From positions 1 through 64,000 of the forward strand of contig NZ_WIAD01000020.1 in assembly GCF_009618275.1 (NCBI RefSeq): DNA of 64,000 nucleotides, read 5' to 3'. This stretch comes from Roseimaritima sediminicola (GTDB lineage Bacteria; Planctomycetota; Planctomycetia; Pirellulales; Pirellulaceae). The notes under the pieces are model-generated. The model did no database searches. It worked only from the letters and a program-made list of their open reading frames with translations, and was not told where the DNA came from. How positions within the stretch are numbered: the first letter of the stretch is position 1; each line of letters opens with the position of its first letter. Below, one piece after another: positions 17,988 through 28,079 of this stretch. The position numbers and the translations under genes were made by a program.

Positions 17988-19341
17988 CGCCCAGCCTTCG
18001 TCACGCAAAGGTTTTTGGCTGCGCGTGGTGGTTTCGGTCTTGGCGTGCGGAAGCCTCCTGGCCGCCTCGGCTTATGCCGTCGTCGTGATCCAACGCACCG
18101 AGCCGGTCGCGGAAACGGAAACCGCCAAGCGCAAGTCCGCGGCGTTGGTCGAAACGGTAATCGTGCGCCGCGGCACCTATCGGCCCAGCATTGAAGTGCT
18201 GGGCACGGTCCAAGCGGCTCGCGAAGTGGATCTGGCGCCGCGCGTCAGCGGCCAAGTGGTAGCGGTATCGGATTCGCTGGTTCCCGGCGGGATGGTGCGC
18301 GCCGGCGAAGAGCTGCTGAGGATTGATCCGGCCGATTTCGAAAACGCTCTGCGGATCCGGCAGAGCGAACTGGAGCAGGCCGAGGCCTCACTGCGAATCG
18401 AAAGCGGCCGGCAGAGCTTGGCGCAGAAGGAGCTGAAGCTATTGGAAGGCACGATCAACTCGACCAACCGAGCTCTGGTGCTCCGCGAACCCCAGATCGC
18501 TTCGATTCGCGCCGAGGTCAACGCCGCCTTGGCAGCGATTGAGCGTGCCCAATTGGACCTCCAGCGGACCAAGGTGCTCGCACCGTTCGATGCCCAGGTG
18601 CTCAGCCGCGACGTGAACGTCGGCTCGCAGGTCAGCCCCGGCGATTCGCTGGCCCGCCTGGTCGGTGTCGAGGAATACTGGGTTTCGGCGGCCGTGCCGG
18701 TGCGGAGTCTGCGCTGGATCCAGTTCGCCGACACTGCCCGTGCCACATCCGGGTCTACCGACCCTGCGACGATGACCGCACGCCTGACCCTCGACGGTTC
18801 CGCACTGCGTCGAACGGCTCGAGAGGCCAGCGGCACCAATGTCGAAGGCGAGAACGCCGAAGTGCGGAGCGATAACGCGACCGGCGGCGCCACGGTTAAA
18901 CTCCGCGATCCCGACGCCTGGGGGCCAGACGTCGTCCGCCGCGGCACGGTGTCGCGGATGATCGGGGCTTTGGATAATCAAACTCGCTTGGCTCGCGTCT
19001 TGGTTACCATCTCGGATCCCCTGGCCCTCCACGACGACCTGCCGCCCCTGATCCTGGGGTCGTTGATCGATGTCGAGATCCAAGGTCGGCCCGTCGATGC
19101 GGTGGTTCGACTGGATCGCCAGTACCTTCGCGACGGCGATACGGTGTGGGTGAACAAAGACGACAAGCTGGAGATCCGAGCCGTCGAGGTGCTGTATCGC
19201 GATGCCCGCTACGCGTACATCCAAAGCGGACTGGAGGACGGCGAGGAAGTCGTGATCACAACCCTGGCCACGGTTGCCGACGGCGTGGGGCTGCGGCGCG
19301 TCGAGCCCGCCGCTGAGCCCGCCGCTGAGGACGGGCCATGA
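17959..19341 (+). CDS. RND efflux periplasmic adaptor (membrane fusion protein)
   Basis: 460 residues. It links the RND pump to the outer-membrane channel. One N-terminal membrane span ([21 protein letters not shown]) anchors it. The lipoyl/biotinyl-like and barrel regions are seen in [20 protein letters not shown]-type sequence (about residues 75-100), an alpha-hairpin coiled coil lies at about 115-200, and [20 protein letters not shown] completes the lipoyl half. A ~45-residue insert near 275-320 ([20 protein letters not shown] onward) expands the barrel. The start at 17959 lies inside the upstream gene; the stop overlaps the pump ATG by four bases. Confidence 0.92.
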   Translation: MPRSSPTLTDAQPSSRKGFWLRVVVSVLACGSLLAASAYAVVVIQRTEPVAETETAKRKSAALVETVIVRRGTYRPSIEVLGTVQAAREVDLAPRVSGQVVAVSDSLVPGGMVRAGEELLRIDPADFENALRIRQSELEQAEASLRIESGRQSLAQKELKLLEGTINSTNRALVLREPQIASIRAEVNAALAAIERAQLDLQRTKVLAPFDAQVLSRDVNVGSQVSPGDSLARLVGVEEYWVSAAVPVRSLRWIQFADTARATSGSTDPATMTARLTLDGSALRRTAREASGTNVEGENAEVRSDNATGGATVKLRDPDAWGPDVVRRGTVSRMIGALDNQTRLARVLVTISDPLALHDDLPPLILGSLIDVEIQGRPVDAVVRLDRQYLRDGDTVWVNKDDKLEIRAVEVLYRDARYAYIQSGLEDGEEVVITTLATVADGVGLRRVEPAAEPAAEDGP

Positions 19342-22300
19342 GTAACACGCCGACCGTATTGGCTCAGCGCAACGAGGGCGCTATCGCTTGGATGGCGCGC
19401 AATCCGATCGCCGCCAATTTGCTGATGTGTTTGTTGCTGGGCGGCGGCATCTGGTCGGCGTTCGCGATCCAGAAAGAGGTCTTTCCACAGTTCCAGTTGG
19501 ACATCGTCGAGGTCTACGTCGGCTATCCCGGAGCTTCGCCCGAGGAGGTCGAGCAGGGCATCCTGCGGCCCATCGAAAGCGCGGTTCGCGGGATCGATGG
19601 CATTCGCGAGGTGCTCAGCCAAGCTCGCGAAGGTCGCGGCGAGGTGACGATCGAATTGGTTTCCGGTGAGCAGCGGATCAAAACATTTCAGGAGATCGAG
19701 CAAGCGATCAATCGCATTCGCACGTTCCCCGAACAGATCGAACAGCCGGAGGTGCGTCTGCAGTCGCGCCAGCAGCGGGTCATCCAGGTGGCGCTGTACG
19801 GTTCGGTCGATGTGTGGGCGCTGCGCAAACTGGCCGAACAGCTGCGCGACCACTTGCAGGCGGACGAGCAGATCACGCAGGTCGAACTGCGACGGGTTCC
19901 CAATTACGTGACGCACGTCGAAATTCCCCGTCAACGCTTGCGCGAGTACGGGCTGACCCTGTCCGACGTCGCTGGCAGTATTCGCCAGTCCAGTCGCGAC
20001 GTCGCGGCCGGTTCGGTGCAGACGACCGCCGGAGAGATCTTGCTGCGGGTCAAAGCGCGCAAGCAGTGGGCGGACGAATTCGCCGCGATTGAAATCGTCA
20101 GCGGCCGCCGTGGCCAACGCGTCACCCTGGGCGACATCGCGGAGATCCGCGACGGATTCGAAGACGTCGGATTCCATTCCCAGTTCAGTCAAACGCCTTC
20201 GGTCGAACTGGATATCCTCCGCGTCGGATCGCAGTCGCCGATCGACATCGCCGACGCCGTCCAGCGGAAGATGAGCGAGTTCGAAGCGGTGCTGCCACCG
20301 GGCGTCGCTTGGCGAATTGACAGCAACAACGCCGAGGAATTTCGTCGCCGGCTGGGCCTGGTCCTCAAGAACGCCGTCCTGGCCGTCATCATCGTGCTGT
20401 GCATCCTGGCTCTGTTTCTGGAGCTGCGGTTGGCCTTTTGGGTGATGATGGGAATGACCGTGTCCTTTGTGGGCGGGTTGTTGTTTCTGCCGCTGGTGGA
20501 CGTCAGCGTGAACATGATTTCGTTGTTCGGCTTTCTGGTCGTGCTGGGCATCGTCGTCGACGACGCGGTCGTGGTCGGGGAAAACGTTTATGAGAAGCGG
20601 CAGGGCGAGAGCGACAACGAAGTCGCCGCCATCGAAGGGACTCGCCAGGTTGCCAGCCCGGTGACGTTCAGCATCCTGACCAACATCGTGGCCTTCGTGC
20701 CGCTGATCTTTATCCCCGGCGAGACCGGGAAATTCTGGCAGCCGCTGCCGATCGTCGTGATCGTCGTGCTGACGCTGTCCCTGGTCGAGAGCCTGTTCAT
20801 CCTGCCCGCACACCTGGCGCACGCCCGCAAAGCCGAGCGGCCGGGCCGCCGCACTGGCCTGCGCCGCGTCGGTGGCTGGTTTCACCACGGCCAACAAGCT
20901 TTTAGCGGTGCGTTCAATCGGGCGGTGCAGCGATTCTACGGACCCGTCCTTCGCGCCTGCCTCCGCTACCGCTATGTGACCACCTGTGCGGCCCTAGGAT
21001 TGTTTGTCGTGGTGACCGGTTATGCCAATAGCGCCCACATGGGCATGGTCCTGATGCCCGAAGTGTCGGCCGATGAAATCGAAGCCGGCGTGCGGATGCC
21101 GGTGGGAACCACCCAGGATCAAGCCGCCGAGATCGCCGATGCGGTCACCACGGCCAGTTTGCGAATGTTCGACGAACACAATCTGTACGAAGTCGCCGAA
21201 GGCATCAAAACCAACGTCCGCGGGCAGAGCTTTATCGATGTGGAAATCGTGATGAAGCCGCCGGACGAGCGCGACATGACGGCCAAGCAAGTGATCGAGC
21301 TGTGGCGCGATTCGATCGGCGACTTGCCCGGCGTCGACCAGGTGACGTTCGAAGCCGAACGCGGGCCGGGCGGTTATCGACGGGACATCCGAATCGACCT
21401 GAGCCACAGCGACATCGACGTGTTGGAGAAAGCGGCCAAAGCGTTCGTCGCACGAGCCGAACAATACGCTAACGTCCAAGATGTGAACGACAATTTTAAT
21501 CGCGGCAAGAACCAGTACGATTTTCGCCTGCGTCCCGAAGGCCGGGCGCTGGGGCTGACCGACGAAGGGCTGGGCGAGCAACTGCGCGGTGCCTTCTTCG
21601 GTTCGTTGGCCCTGCGGATGCTACGCGGTACCAACGAGATCGAGGTCCGCGTCAAACTGCCGGAGAATCAACGCGAAGACATTCATCATCTGGAAGACCT
21701 GGTGGTGCGGACGCCCGACGGCGCCGAGGTGCCGCTGTTGGACGTAGCGGGTCTGGAAAAGAGCACGGCCTTTGCTTCGATCAATCGTCGCGATGGCCGC
21801 CGCGTGGTCAGCGTGGGGATGACCGTGGAACCCAAACGGGCAATCAACACGGTGTTGACGGCGCTGCGCGACGAGGAACTGCCGCGGCTGCGCAGCGACT
21901 ACCCCGGCATCTCCTGGACGTTCGAGGGCAGCGATGCGGAAATGCGTCGGGCCACGGCGTCCTTGTGGGGATCGTTCGGACTGGCCCTGGCGGTGATTTA
22001 TTCCCTCTTGGCGATCGCCTTCCGCGGGTACGTCCAACCGTTGATCGTTCTGGTCGCCATTCCCTTTGGCATCGTGGGCGCGATCTTTGGACACATGTTG
22101 CTAGGGTACGACCTGTCGCTGGTCAGTTTGATGGGTGTGATCGCGCTGTCGGGAGTGGTGATCAACGACTCGTTGATCATGATCGACTACGCCAACGGCC
22201 AACGCGACTCCCAGACGCCGTTTGCTGCCATCCTCAGCGCGGGCCTGCGCCGTTTTCGGCCGATCATGCTGACCACGGTTACGACGTTCGGGGGCCTGAT

Positions 22301-22481
22301 GCCGCTGATCTTCGAAGATTCGCTGCAGGCCCAGTACATCATTCCGATGGCCATTTCGCTGGGCTTTGGAATCCTCTTCGCCACCTCGATCATTCTGGTG
22401 CTGGTCCCCTGCTTGTACCTGATCCTGGAAGACCTACGAAAGCTGCTCACCCCACGTCCCCTGCCCGACCAACCCAGTTGA
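19338..22481 (+). CDS. RND efflux transporter, AcrB/MexB-like
   Basis: 1,047 residues, the usual length for HAE-type RND pumps. It is an inner-membrane proton-driven exporter. The N-terminal helix ([17 protein letters not shown]) leads into the first porter loop ([17 protein letters not shown]). The fourth-helix proton relay is visible as [38 protein letters not shown] belongs to the second porter loop. [20 protein letters not shown] and [20 protein letters not shown] are the typical tenth/eleventh-helix motifs. The Asp-Asp pair argues for a hydrophobic/amphiphilic or drug-type substrate rather than a metal, but this is inference. It is the last gene of a three-gene operon with overlapping ends. 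Confidence 0.95.
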   Translation: MSNTPTVLAQRNEGAIAWMARNPIAANLLMCLLLGGGIWSAFAIQKEVFPQFQLDIVEVYVGYPGASPEEVEQGILRPIESAVRGIDGIREVLSQAREGRGEVTIELVSGEQRIKTFQEIEQAINRIRTFPEQIEQPEVRLQSRQQRVIQVALYGSVDVWALRKLAEQLRDHLQADEQITQVELRRVPNYVTHVEIPRQRLREYGLTLSDVAGSIRQSSRDVAAGSVQTTAGEILLRVKARKQWADEFAAIEIVSGRRGQRVTLGDIAEIRDGFEDVGFHSQFSQTPSVELDILRVGSQSPIDIADAVQRKMSEFEAVLPPGVAWRIDSNNAEEFRRRLGLVLKNAVLAVIIVLCILALFLELRLAFWVMMGMTVSFVGGLLFLPLVDVSVNMISLFGFLVVLGIVVDDAVVVGENVYEKRQGESDNEVAAIEGTRQVASPVTFSILTNIVAFVPLIFIPGETGKFWQPLPIVVIVVLTLSLVESLFILPAHLAHARKAERPGRRTGLRRVGGWFHHGQQAFSGAFNRAVQRFYGPVLRACLRYRYVTTCAALGLFVVVTGYANSAHMGMVLMPEVSADEIEAGVRMPVGTTQDQAAEIADAVTTASLRMFDEHNLYEVAEGIKTNVRGQSFIDVEIVMKPPDERDMTAKQVIELWRDSIGDLPGVDQVTFEAERGPGGYRRDIRIDLSHSDIDVLEKAAKAFVARAEQYANVQDVNDNFNRGKNQYDFRLRPEGRALGLTDEGLGEQLRGAFFGSLALRMLRGTNEIEVRVKLPENQREDIHHLEDLVVRTPDGAEVPLLDVAGLEKSTAFASINRRDGRRVVSVGMTVEPKRAINTVLTALRDEELPRLRSDYPGISWTFEGSDAEMRRATASLWGSFGLALAVIYSLLAIAFRGYVQPLIVLVAIPFGIVGAIFGHMLLGYDLSLVSLMGVIALSGVVINDSLIMIDYANGQRDSQTPFAAILSAGLRRFRPIMLTTVTTFGGLMPLIFEDSLQAQYIIPMAISLGFGILFATSIILVLVPCLYLILEDLRKLLTPRPLPDQPS

Positions 22482-22510
22482 TCGATCCCCGTAGCTACGG
22501 GGAATTGGTT

Positions 22511-22547
22511 ACGAAAAAAGCCATGGTTGGGCAAACCATGGCTTCTT
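22511..22547 (-). terminator. Terminator hairpin between convergent genes
   Basis: AAGCCATGGTT (22518-22528) and AACCATGGCTT (22534-22544) form an 11-bp perfect stem with a five-base loop. On the minus strand the stem is followed by TTTTTTCG, a good rho-independent signal for the lipoprotein gene at 23005-22619. On the plus strand the following bases are less T-rich, so termination of the efflux operon would be weaker. Confidence 0.8.
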
Positions 22548-22618
22548 TGCTGAAAAAGGGGGGCGATCCCGCGGCGAAGGGGCTCTCCGCCGGGTTCGCC
22601 CGACTGGCTACAGCCAGC

Positions 22619-23005
22619 TTATTCGACTTCGACTTCTTCCAGAGCGTCTTCGGCTTCGTCACCCTGCTCTTCGATATTGTCGGCGCGTTCTTCGCCACGA
22701 TCTTCGATGGCGTCGGCGCGTTCTTCGCCGGCTTCTTCGATCGCGTCGGCGCGATCTTCCGCAGCGTCACTTTCGGCGGTTCCCAGGATGGTCCGGCCCG
22801 ATTCGTCACGGATTTCTTCCGCTTGCTGCTGGGCGTTTTCGCGGACCTGTTCGGCGGTCTGCTGGGCGTTTTCTTCCAGCTGATCAGCTCGCATCTCGGC
22901 GTTTTCTTCGACGCGATCGGCTTCGGTGTCAAAGGCGCTGTCTTCACAGCCCACAGAAACCATGGCCACCAAACCGGCGAACAACAAACTATACAGACTC
23001 TTCAT
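22619..23005 (-). CDS. Coiled-coil lipoprotein with ERADAIED-type repeats
   Basis: 128 residues from ATG 23005, which has AGAGGAAAACC just upstream. A short lipoprotein signal ends at SVGCEDS (Cys about 19). The mature chain is almost entirely charged helix: ENAEMRADQLEENAQQTAEQ and then repeated EERADAIEDRGEERAD-style heptads, ending EDALEEVEVE. No enzyme motif. It may act as a Lpp-like spacer or periplasmic scaffold; this is inference from the shape only. The G+C-rich repeated codons match its internal amino-acid repetition. Confidence 0.75.
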   Translation of the reverse strand: MKSLYSLLFAGLVAMVSVGCEDSAFDTEADRVEENAEMRADQLEENAQQTAEQVRENAQQQAEEIRDESGRTILGTAESDAAEDRADAIEEAGEERADAIEDRGEERADNIEEQGDEAEDALEEVEVE

Positions 23006-23500
23006 TGGTTTTCCTCTTGCATTCAAACAGTGTTTCTCGGTGAATCACCGGCAACATGCCGGCTCGAACACGAGCGAGAAAAGATGCAAACTCTGTGCCA
23101 GTTTCGCGTCGCCGGTGGCTGCTGAGTTTTTTTCCGTAGAAGACGCCAGCGCGGCCGCCGCCGGGCGGCTGCGCAGCCACCGCCGCATGACGCGCCAGTG
23201 CGCGGTTGACCGATTTTCGACCAAGGCTGGCCCGCGACCGGTTCGCCACCGAGTTCCCCGGCTGGTTCGGTTGAACAGAATCGTACCGATACTAGGGATT
23301 GGGCGATCCGTCGCGGTTCTTCGGACTGCCCGTCAAAGCAAACCGCGAGAATCCAGCGGAACTGCGGGTTTGTCCAGCAGGGAAATCCTAGGTTTATGGG
23401 GTAAGTACTGATGGGCGGCTTCGCGGGGCACGTGGGCGGTGTCGCGTGTGTTCCTTCCAGCCTGCTACTGAACGGTGCCGCAACCGGATCGGCGTCCCCC
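23006..23500. other. Spacer upstream of histidine kinase, with hairpin
   Basis: About 495 bp without a supported gene; frames crossing it lack protein-like composition. A hairpin, CAAACCGC against GCGGGTTTG (23339-23372), lies about 130 bp before the kinase start. Promoters of the divergent lipoprotein and kinase genes must be here. I looked for a cyclic-di-GMP riboswitch, since a GGDEF-EAL gene is downstream, and could not match the known consensus. Confidence 0.5.
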
Positions 23501-25435
23501 ATGAACCTGCGTCTCAAAATCCTGCTCAGTCTGATCGGCGTCATGTGCCTGTACGTGGTCAGCGATGCAGCGATCCAGCACTGGGTGGTCTTTCCTCGTT
23601 TTCTGGAACTGGAACAGCAGGAAGCGGCTCGCAACCTACAGCGCTGCCATCAAGCCATCGAGCGGGACCTCGAGCACTTGGAGTATTTCGTGCACGACTG
23701 GGCGGTTCGCGACGACCTGCACGCCTTTGTGCACGTTCGAAACCGGTCGTTTCTTGCCGAGCACTTCAAAGATTCCACCTACATCGATGCCAAACTGAAT
23801 CTGGTGGCCGTATTGGATCCGGATGACAACGTCGTTCACCAGGGGATTCGCGCCTCGGGATTCACCGCACCGATTCATCTGCCCCGCTTTCCCGAGGATC
23901 GCTGGCCGGCGACACATCCGCTGCTACAGCACGACAGGTCTTCCAAACCGCTGGCCGAACGGTCGTTGGCGGGTTTGATGATGACCGAACGCGGGCCGAT
24001 GGCCGTGGTTTCTCGGCCGATCGTGCAGGACGGTCCGCGGCCGGTTGCCAACGGCACTCTGGTGATGGGACGCTTTCTGGACGAGCAAGCGATCCGAGCG
24101 GTTTCGGAGCAGACGGCGGCTCGTTTTACCGTGACTCCGCTCGCGGACATCGACCCGTCGCAGTGGCAGGCGATGCCCGCGGCGTTGCGGGAGTTTCTTC
24201 GCCAGGGCGGCTCGCGCCACCCGCTGGCTTTCCGGGCTCTGGACCGGAGCCAACTGATCGCCCTGTCCGGGTTGTTGGACATCGATGGCAACCCCATTGT
24301 GCTGACCTCCGCGGCGATCGACCGCAATGTCACCAAGCACGGGCGCGCGGCCATGCGTTTCGCCCTCGGTTCGCTGCTGCTCAGTTCGTTCGTCGTGCTG
24401 ACGATTCTGCTGCTGTTGCTGCAGCGGATCGTGATCACACCGCTGATCCAGTTGTCCGAACACGCCGGAGCGATCGGTCAGACCGGCGACTTGAGTGTGC
24501 GGGCCAATATGCAACGGAAAGACGAATTTGGCGACTTGGCGCGGCACTTCGATGCCATGGTGGTCAACCTGGCCGATTCGCAAAACCGGCTGATCGAGTT
24601 GTCTCGCAAGGCCGGGATGAGCGATATGGCGGCCGGCGTGCTGCACAACGTCGGCAACGTGATCACCAACGTCAACGTCCTCTCCTCGGCCATGTCCACC
24701 CAGTTGGGTGAATCCAAGCTGGCGGGGATGAAGAAATCCGCCGAGATGCTTCGCCAGCACGCCAGCGAACTGGACCGCTTTCTGAGCTCCGATCCGCGCG
24801 GCCGGCAGTTGCCGCGGTACATCTGTCAGGTCACCGACCACCTCCAGCACGAACAGGACGAGATGCGGAACCATCTAGCGGCGCTGGACAAAAACCTCCA
24901 GCACGTCAGCGAGATCCTCGAAGCCCAGCAGAAACTGGCCACCGGCACGGTGGTGCTGCAGTCGGTGGCCGTGGACGACCTGCTGGACGAGGCAATCGCC
25001 ATCCTCGAGGCTTCGCTGCAGCGTTGCCGCGTTCGCATTCTAAAGGACTACCACGCGGCGCCGCCGCTGCGAATCGATCGCGGCAAAATCATCCAGGTGA
25101 TGGTCAACCTGTTGGCCAATGCCCGGGACGCCGTCAGCGATTTGCCCGAACCGCGGCGCGAAATCCGGATCACGGTGTCGCTGTCCGGCGAAGACCACGT
25201 GGCGATCGCCTTTGCCGATTCCGGTTGTGGGATCGACAACGAACATTTTGAAAAAATCTTTGCCGGCGGCTTTACGACGAAGTCCAGCGGCCACGGCCAA
25301 GGGCTGCACTACTGTGCCCTCGCCGTAACCGAATTGAAAGGGACGCTGAGTGTGCACAGCGATGGCCCCGATTGCGGTGCGACGTTCAGCCTCGTCCTGC
25401 CCTTTAACCATATCCCGGAGCTCGTCTCGCAATGA
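23501..25435 (+). CDS. CHASE4-type membrane histidine kinase
   Basis: About 644 residues from ATG 23501 (MNLRLKILLSLIGVMC); the frame is open to 23411, but that leader is not kinase-like. Layout: membrane span ~5-25, a periplasmic sensor with the CHASE4 look (HWVVFPRFLELEQQEAARNL, LEYFVHDWAVRDDLHAFV), a second span near 285-308, HAMP (LIQLSEHAGAIGQTGDLSV), then a catalytic core. The phosphorylation helix is not classical HisKA: the candidate His is in AAGVLHNVGNVITNVNVL near residue 380, followed by a long helical dimerisation segment. The HATPase has an N-box (VNLLANARDAV), FADSGCGID and GFTTKSSGHGQGLHY. The stop overlaps the next gene's start, pairing it with the REC-GGDEF-EAL protein. Confidence 0.9.
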   Translation: MNLRLKILLSLIGVMCLYVVSDAAIQHWVVFPRFLELEQQEAARNLQRCHQAIERDLEHLEYFVHDWAVRDDLHAFVHVRNRSFLAEHFKDSTYIDAKLNLVAVLDPDDNVVHQGIRASGFTAPIHLPRFPEDRWPATHPLLQHDRSSKPLAERSLAGLMMTERGPMAVVSRPIVQDGPRPVANGTLVMGRFLDEQAIRAVSEQTAARFTVTPLADIDPSQWQAMPAALREFLRQGGSRHPLAFRALDRSQLIALSGLLDIDGNPIVLTSAAIDRNVTKHGRAAMRFALGSLLLSSFVVLTILLLLLQRIVITPLIQLSEHAGAIGQTGDLSVRANMQRKDEFGDLARHFDAMVVNLADSQNRLIELSRKAGMSDMAAGVLHNVGNVITNVNVLSSAMSTQLGESKLAGMKKSAEMLRQHASELDRFLSSDPRGRQLPRYICQVTDHLQHEQDEMRNHLAALDKNLQHVSEILEAQQKLATGTVVLQSVAVDDLLDEAIAILEASLQRCRVRILKDYHAAPPLRIDRGKIIQVMVNLLANARDAVSDLPEPRREIRITVSLSGEDHVAIAFADSGCGIDNEHFEKIFAGGFTTKSSGHGQGLHYCALAVTELKGTLSVHSDGPDCGATFSLVLPFNHIPELVSQ

Positions 25436-27420
25436 GTGTATTGAGTGTTGAAAACCCAGGGCGATTGCTGTTGGTGGACGATCAGGAATCGATCCACGAC
25501 GCCTATCGCACGGTGTTCTCCAAAGCCGAGCGGAATCTGGATCTGGAGGCATTGGAGTCCAGCCTGTTCGGCAATGACGTCTCCGCCGCCGCCGCTCACT
25601 CCCACCAGATTGATTTCCAGCTGCACTTCGCCAACCAGGGGCTGCAGGCGGTCGAGATGGCCGCTGCCGCCAAGGCCGAGGGCCAGCCCTTCGAAGTCGC
25701 CTTTGTGGACATGCGGATGCCGCCCGGGATCGATGGCCTGGAAACGATGCAGCGGTTGTGGCAGGTAGACCCCTGGTTGCAGATCGTGATCTGCACGGCG
25801 TTCTCCGATTACGCCTGGTCCGAGGTCATCCAACGCGTCGGCCAGCGCGACAACCTGTTGCTGCTGAAGAAACCCTTCGCCAATGAGGAAGCCCAGCAGT
25901 TGGCGATGGCGATGACCAAGAAACGCCGTTCGCTGCTGGACAACTGTGTGCAGGTGGAAAAGCTCCGCGAGACGAACCAGCGTCTGCAGGTCGAGATCGG
26001 CATTCGAAAATCCGCCGAAGATCGGCTCCAGCACGCCGCCACACACGACAATCTGACCGGTTTGCCCAATCGTCACTACCTGAAGAACGTGCTCGCCGGC
26101 CGGTTCGAACGCCAGGACGCCGCGGCCACCGGCGATGACGCCCTGCTGTTTTTGGACGTCGATAATTTTAAATTGATCAACGACAGTTTGGGCCATGCGG
26201 TTGGCGATGAACTGCTGAGCGAGATCGCTCGCCGTTTGCAGCGGGCTTTGGCCGCCTACTGCCGCAGCGTCGGCGGTCGTCCCGCCGCGGTGGGCGCGGA
26301 TCAACCGCACGATTTGGTGGCGCGTCTGGGCGGTGATGAATTCGTGGCGTTCCTGGTCGATATCGACAGCCAGGACGTGGCCCGGCGGTTCGCCGAACGG
26401 ATCCGCGACGAATTGTGCGAGCCCTACCATCTGAGCGCGCACGAGTTGAACATCGGCTGCAGCTTGGGGATCGCCTACACCGGTCCCGGCGTTCGGGCCG
26501 CCGACGACCTGATGCGCAACGCCGACCTGGCGATGTACCGCGCCAAGTTCACCGGCAAACGGCGACTGGCCGTGTTCGACGACGCCATGCACGCGGCCGT
26601 GCTGAAGCGGTTGGAGCTGGAGGCCGCGCTGCGAAACGCCGTCAACAACAACGAACTACGGATGGAATTCCAACCGATCTTCGAAGTCCCCTCGCAGCGG
26701 ATCGTGGGGCTGGAATCGCTGGTCCGCTGGCAACAGCCCGACTGCCATCTGACTCAGCCGGCCGATTTTATTCCGATCGCCGAGGAGACCGGGTTGATCG
26801 TCCCGATCGGGCGCTGGGTTTTGGAAGAAGCCTGCCGGGCGGTTCGCCAGCTGAACGCCAAGCACACCGGCAGTACGCCGATCAGTATCAGTGTGAATGT
26901 TTCCAAACGACAGATCACCGAACCCGACTTCGTCGACCAACTGCAGGACGTCCTCAAGCAATTCGATGTGGACGGGCGACAATTAAATCTGGAGATCACC
27001 GAGTCGCTGATCATGGACAGTCCCGAAGGGATCGTCGATCGGCTGCATCAAATTCGCAATCTCGGCGTGCGGCTGTACATGGATGACTTCGGCACCGGGC
27101 ACTCCTCGCTCAGCTGCCTGCATCGCTTTCCCATCGACGTCCTCAAGATCGACCGCTCGTTCGTCTCCACGCTGGAAACCAACGACGACTACGAATCGAT
27201 CATTCACGCCATCATTACGCTGGCTCACAATCTCGATACCACGGTGATCGCCGAAGGGATCGAGACCGAACAACAACTCACCCGGCTGCGAGACCTGGAC
27301 TGCGATTTCGGGCAGGGATATTTATTCTCCCAGCCCAAACCGCTGGAGGAGATCGTGGAGATCGTCAACCAACAGGAACGGTATCACCAGTGCGCCCTGC
27401 CGAACCCCCGCGCCCTCTAG
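25432..27420 (+). CDS. REC-GGDEF-EAL cyclic-di-GMP response regulator
   Basis: 662 residues. The ATG overlaps the kinase TGA (ATGA), so this is the likely partner regulator. The receiver at ~8-170 has LLVDDQESIHDAY, the phospho-acceptor Asp in VAFVDMRMPPGIDG, and LLLLKKPF; an unusual ~30-residue insert lies between the first strand and the acceptor. The GGDEF domain is intact (ARLGGDEFVAFLVD near residue 298), with no clear RxxD inhibitory site before it. The EAL domain has ESL in place of EAL but keeps EFQPIFE, ISVNVSKRQ, DDFGTGHSSL, KID and VIAEGIETEQQ. It could therefore both make and break cyclic-di-GMP. Convergent gene 27426 follows after 5 bp. Confidence 0.93.
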   Translation: MSVLSVENPGRLLLVDDQESIHDAYRTVFSKAERNLDLEALESSLFGNDVSAAAAHSHQIDFQLHFANQGLQAVEMAAAAKAEGQPFEVAFVDMRMPPGIDGLETMQRLWQVDPWLQIVICTAFSDYAWSEVIQRVGQRDNLLLLKKPFANEEAQQLAMAMTKKRRSLLDNCVQVEKLRETNQRLQVEIGIRKSAEDRLQHAATHDNLTGLPNRHYLKNVLAGRFERQDAAATGDDALLFLDVDNFKLINDSLGHAVGDELLSEIARRLQRALAAYCRSVGGRPAAVGADQPHDLVARLGGDEFVAFLVDIDSQDVARRFAERIRDELCEPYHLSAHELNIGCSLGIAYTGPGVRAADDLMRNADLAMYRAKFTGKRRLAVFDDAMHAAVLKRLELEAALRNAVNNNELRMEFQPIFEVPSQRIVGLESLVRWQQPDCHLTQPADFIPIAEETGLIVPIGRWVLEEACRAVRQLNAKHTGSTPISISVNVSKRQITEPDFVDQLQDVLKQFDVDGRQLNLEITESLIMDSPEGIVDRLHQIRNLGVRLYMDDFGTGHSSLSCLHRFPIDVLKIDRSFVSTLETNDDYESIIHAIITLAHNLDTTVIAEGIETEQQLTRLRDLDCDFGQGYLFSQPKPLEEIVEIVNQQERYHQCALPNPRAL

Positions 27421-27425
27421 ATCGT

Positions 27426-27848
27426 TCAGCCCACGTTCCACATTTCCTGGAACCATTTGACGCGCGCCGCTCGGGTCGCGTTGTGATTGACGCTGGGGTC
27501 GAAGTTCTCGTTGCGAAGAAACGACAATAACGCATTGCCGGGCACCTCGGCGTGCTGGGCCACGACGTCGACGAACTCGCTGTCCGGCTTCCAGTTGTAC
27601 AACAGGTTCTTGTCACGCTCGAACCAGTTGTCCAGGTACTCGGCATTGGCCGTGCTGGTGACCACGAAGTCACACTGTTTCTTGCACAGGAACAACAGCA
27701 GTTTCGAAGCGAGTTCGCGGACGGCCGGCGTGTCGCCGTCGCGAGATGCCGAAGCTACGTTCCACAGGCTGACAAAGCCGTCAGCATCAAGCTCGTCGGC
27801 GGGAATGGTTATCGGTTGGGGGGCTTGATCCGATGGAACGGTCGACAT
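27426..27848 (-). CDS. Conserved-looking acidic protein (unknown)
   Basis: 140 residues from ATG 27848 (MSTVPSDQAPQPITI), preceded by AAGGATCATCA. It is soluble and acidic, with an N-terminal disordered part and a core KLLLFLCKKQCDFVVTSTAN that may start a Rossmann-like or PIN-like fold; FVDVVAQHAEVPGNALLSFL and RAARVKWFQEMWNVG end it. No family is recognised. It is convergent with the GGDEF-EAL gene. Confidence 0.6.
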   Translation of the reverse strand: MSTVPSDQAPQPITIPADELDADGFVSLWNVASASRDGDTPAVRELASKLLLFLCKKQCDFVVTSTANAEYLDNWFERDKNLLYNWKPDSEFVDVVAQHAEVPGNALLSFLRNENFDPSVNHNATRAARVKWFQEMWNVG

Positions 27849-28019
27849 TGATGATCCTTGTATCGAGAACGCGCTGGCGTGGAATCGAATCGATTCGACT
27901 TCCACGTATCTGGCAAAGATGAGCCGGGCAATTATTTAACCCGGCTTCGCGCGTTTCGGCTAGCCCGTCTCCGGCCGAGTCGGTCTGAGCGTCGCTTTTG
28001 GCTTCCGCAGACGCCTCTC

Positions 28020-28079
28020 TCGGCTGGGGACAGCCGAGCTACTTTGCGGCTTTTTCGGCTGGGGACAGCCGAGCTACTT
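28020..28079. repeat. GTAGCTCGGCTGTCC hairpin repeat, two copies
   Basis: Two copies (28020-28044 and 28055-28079) of a palindromic unit reading TCGGCTGGGGACAGCCGAGC followed by TACTTTGCGG. The second copy contains the TAG stop codon of the EEP-family gene on the minus strand (28074-28076). The same family is found near 32.7, 40.7 and 41.3 kb. Confidence 0.85.

Noticed and set aside
19209-20897. 562-codon minus-strand frame opposite the RND genes
   Set aside because: His/Gln/Asp-rich shadow with no domain; the RND reading is certain.
23006-23500. Cyclic-di-GMP riboswitch before the signalling operon
   Set aside because: Only one simple hairpin found; the conserved core of the known riboswitch classes could not be matched.
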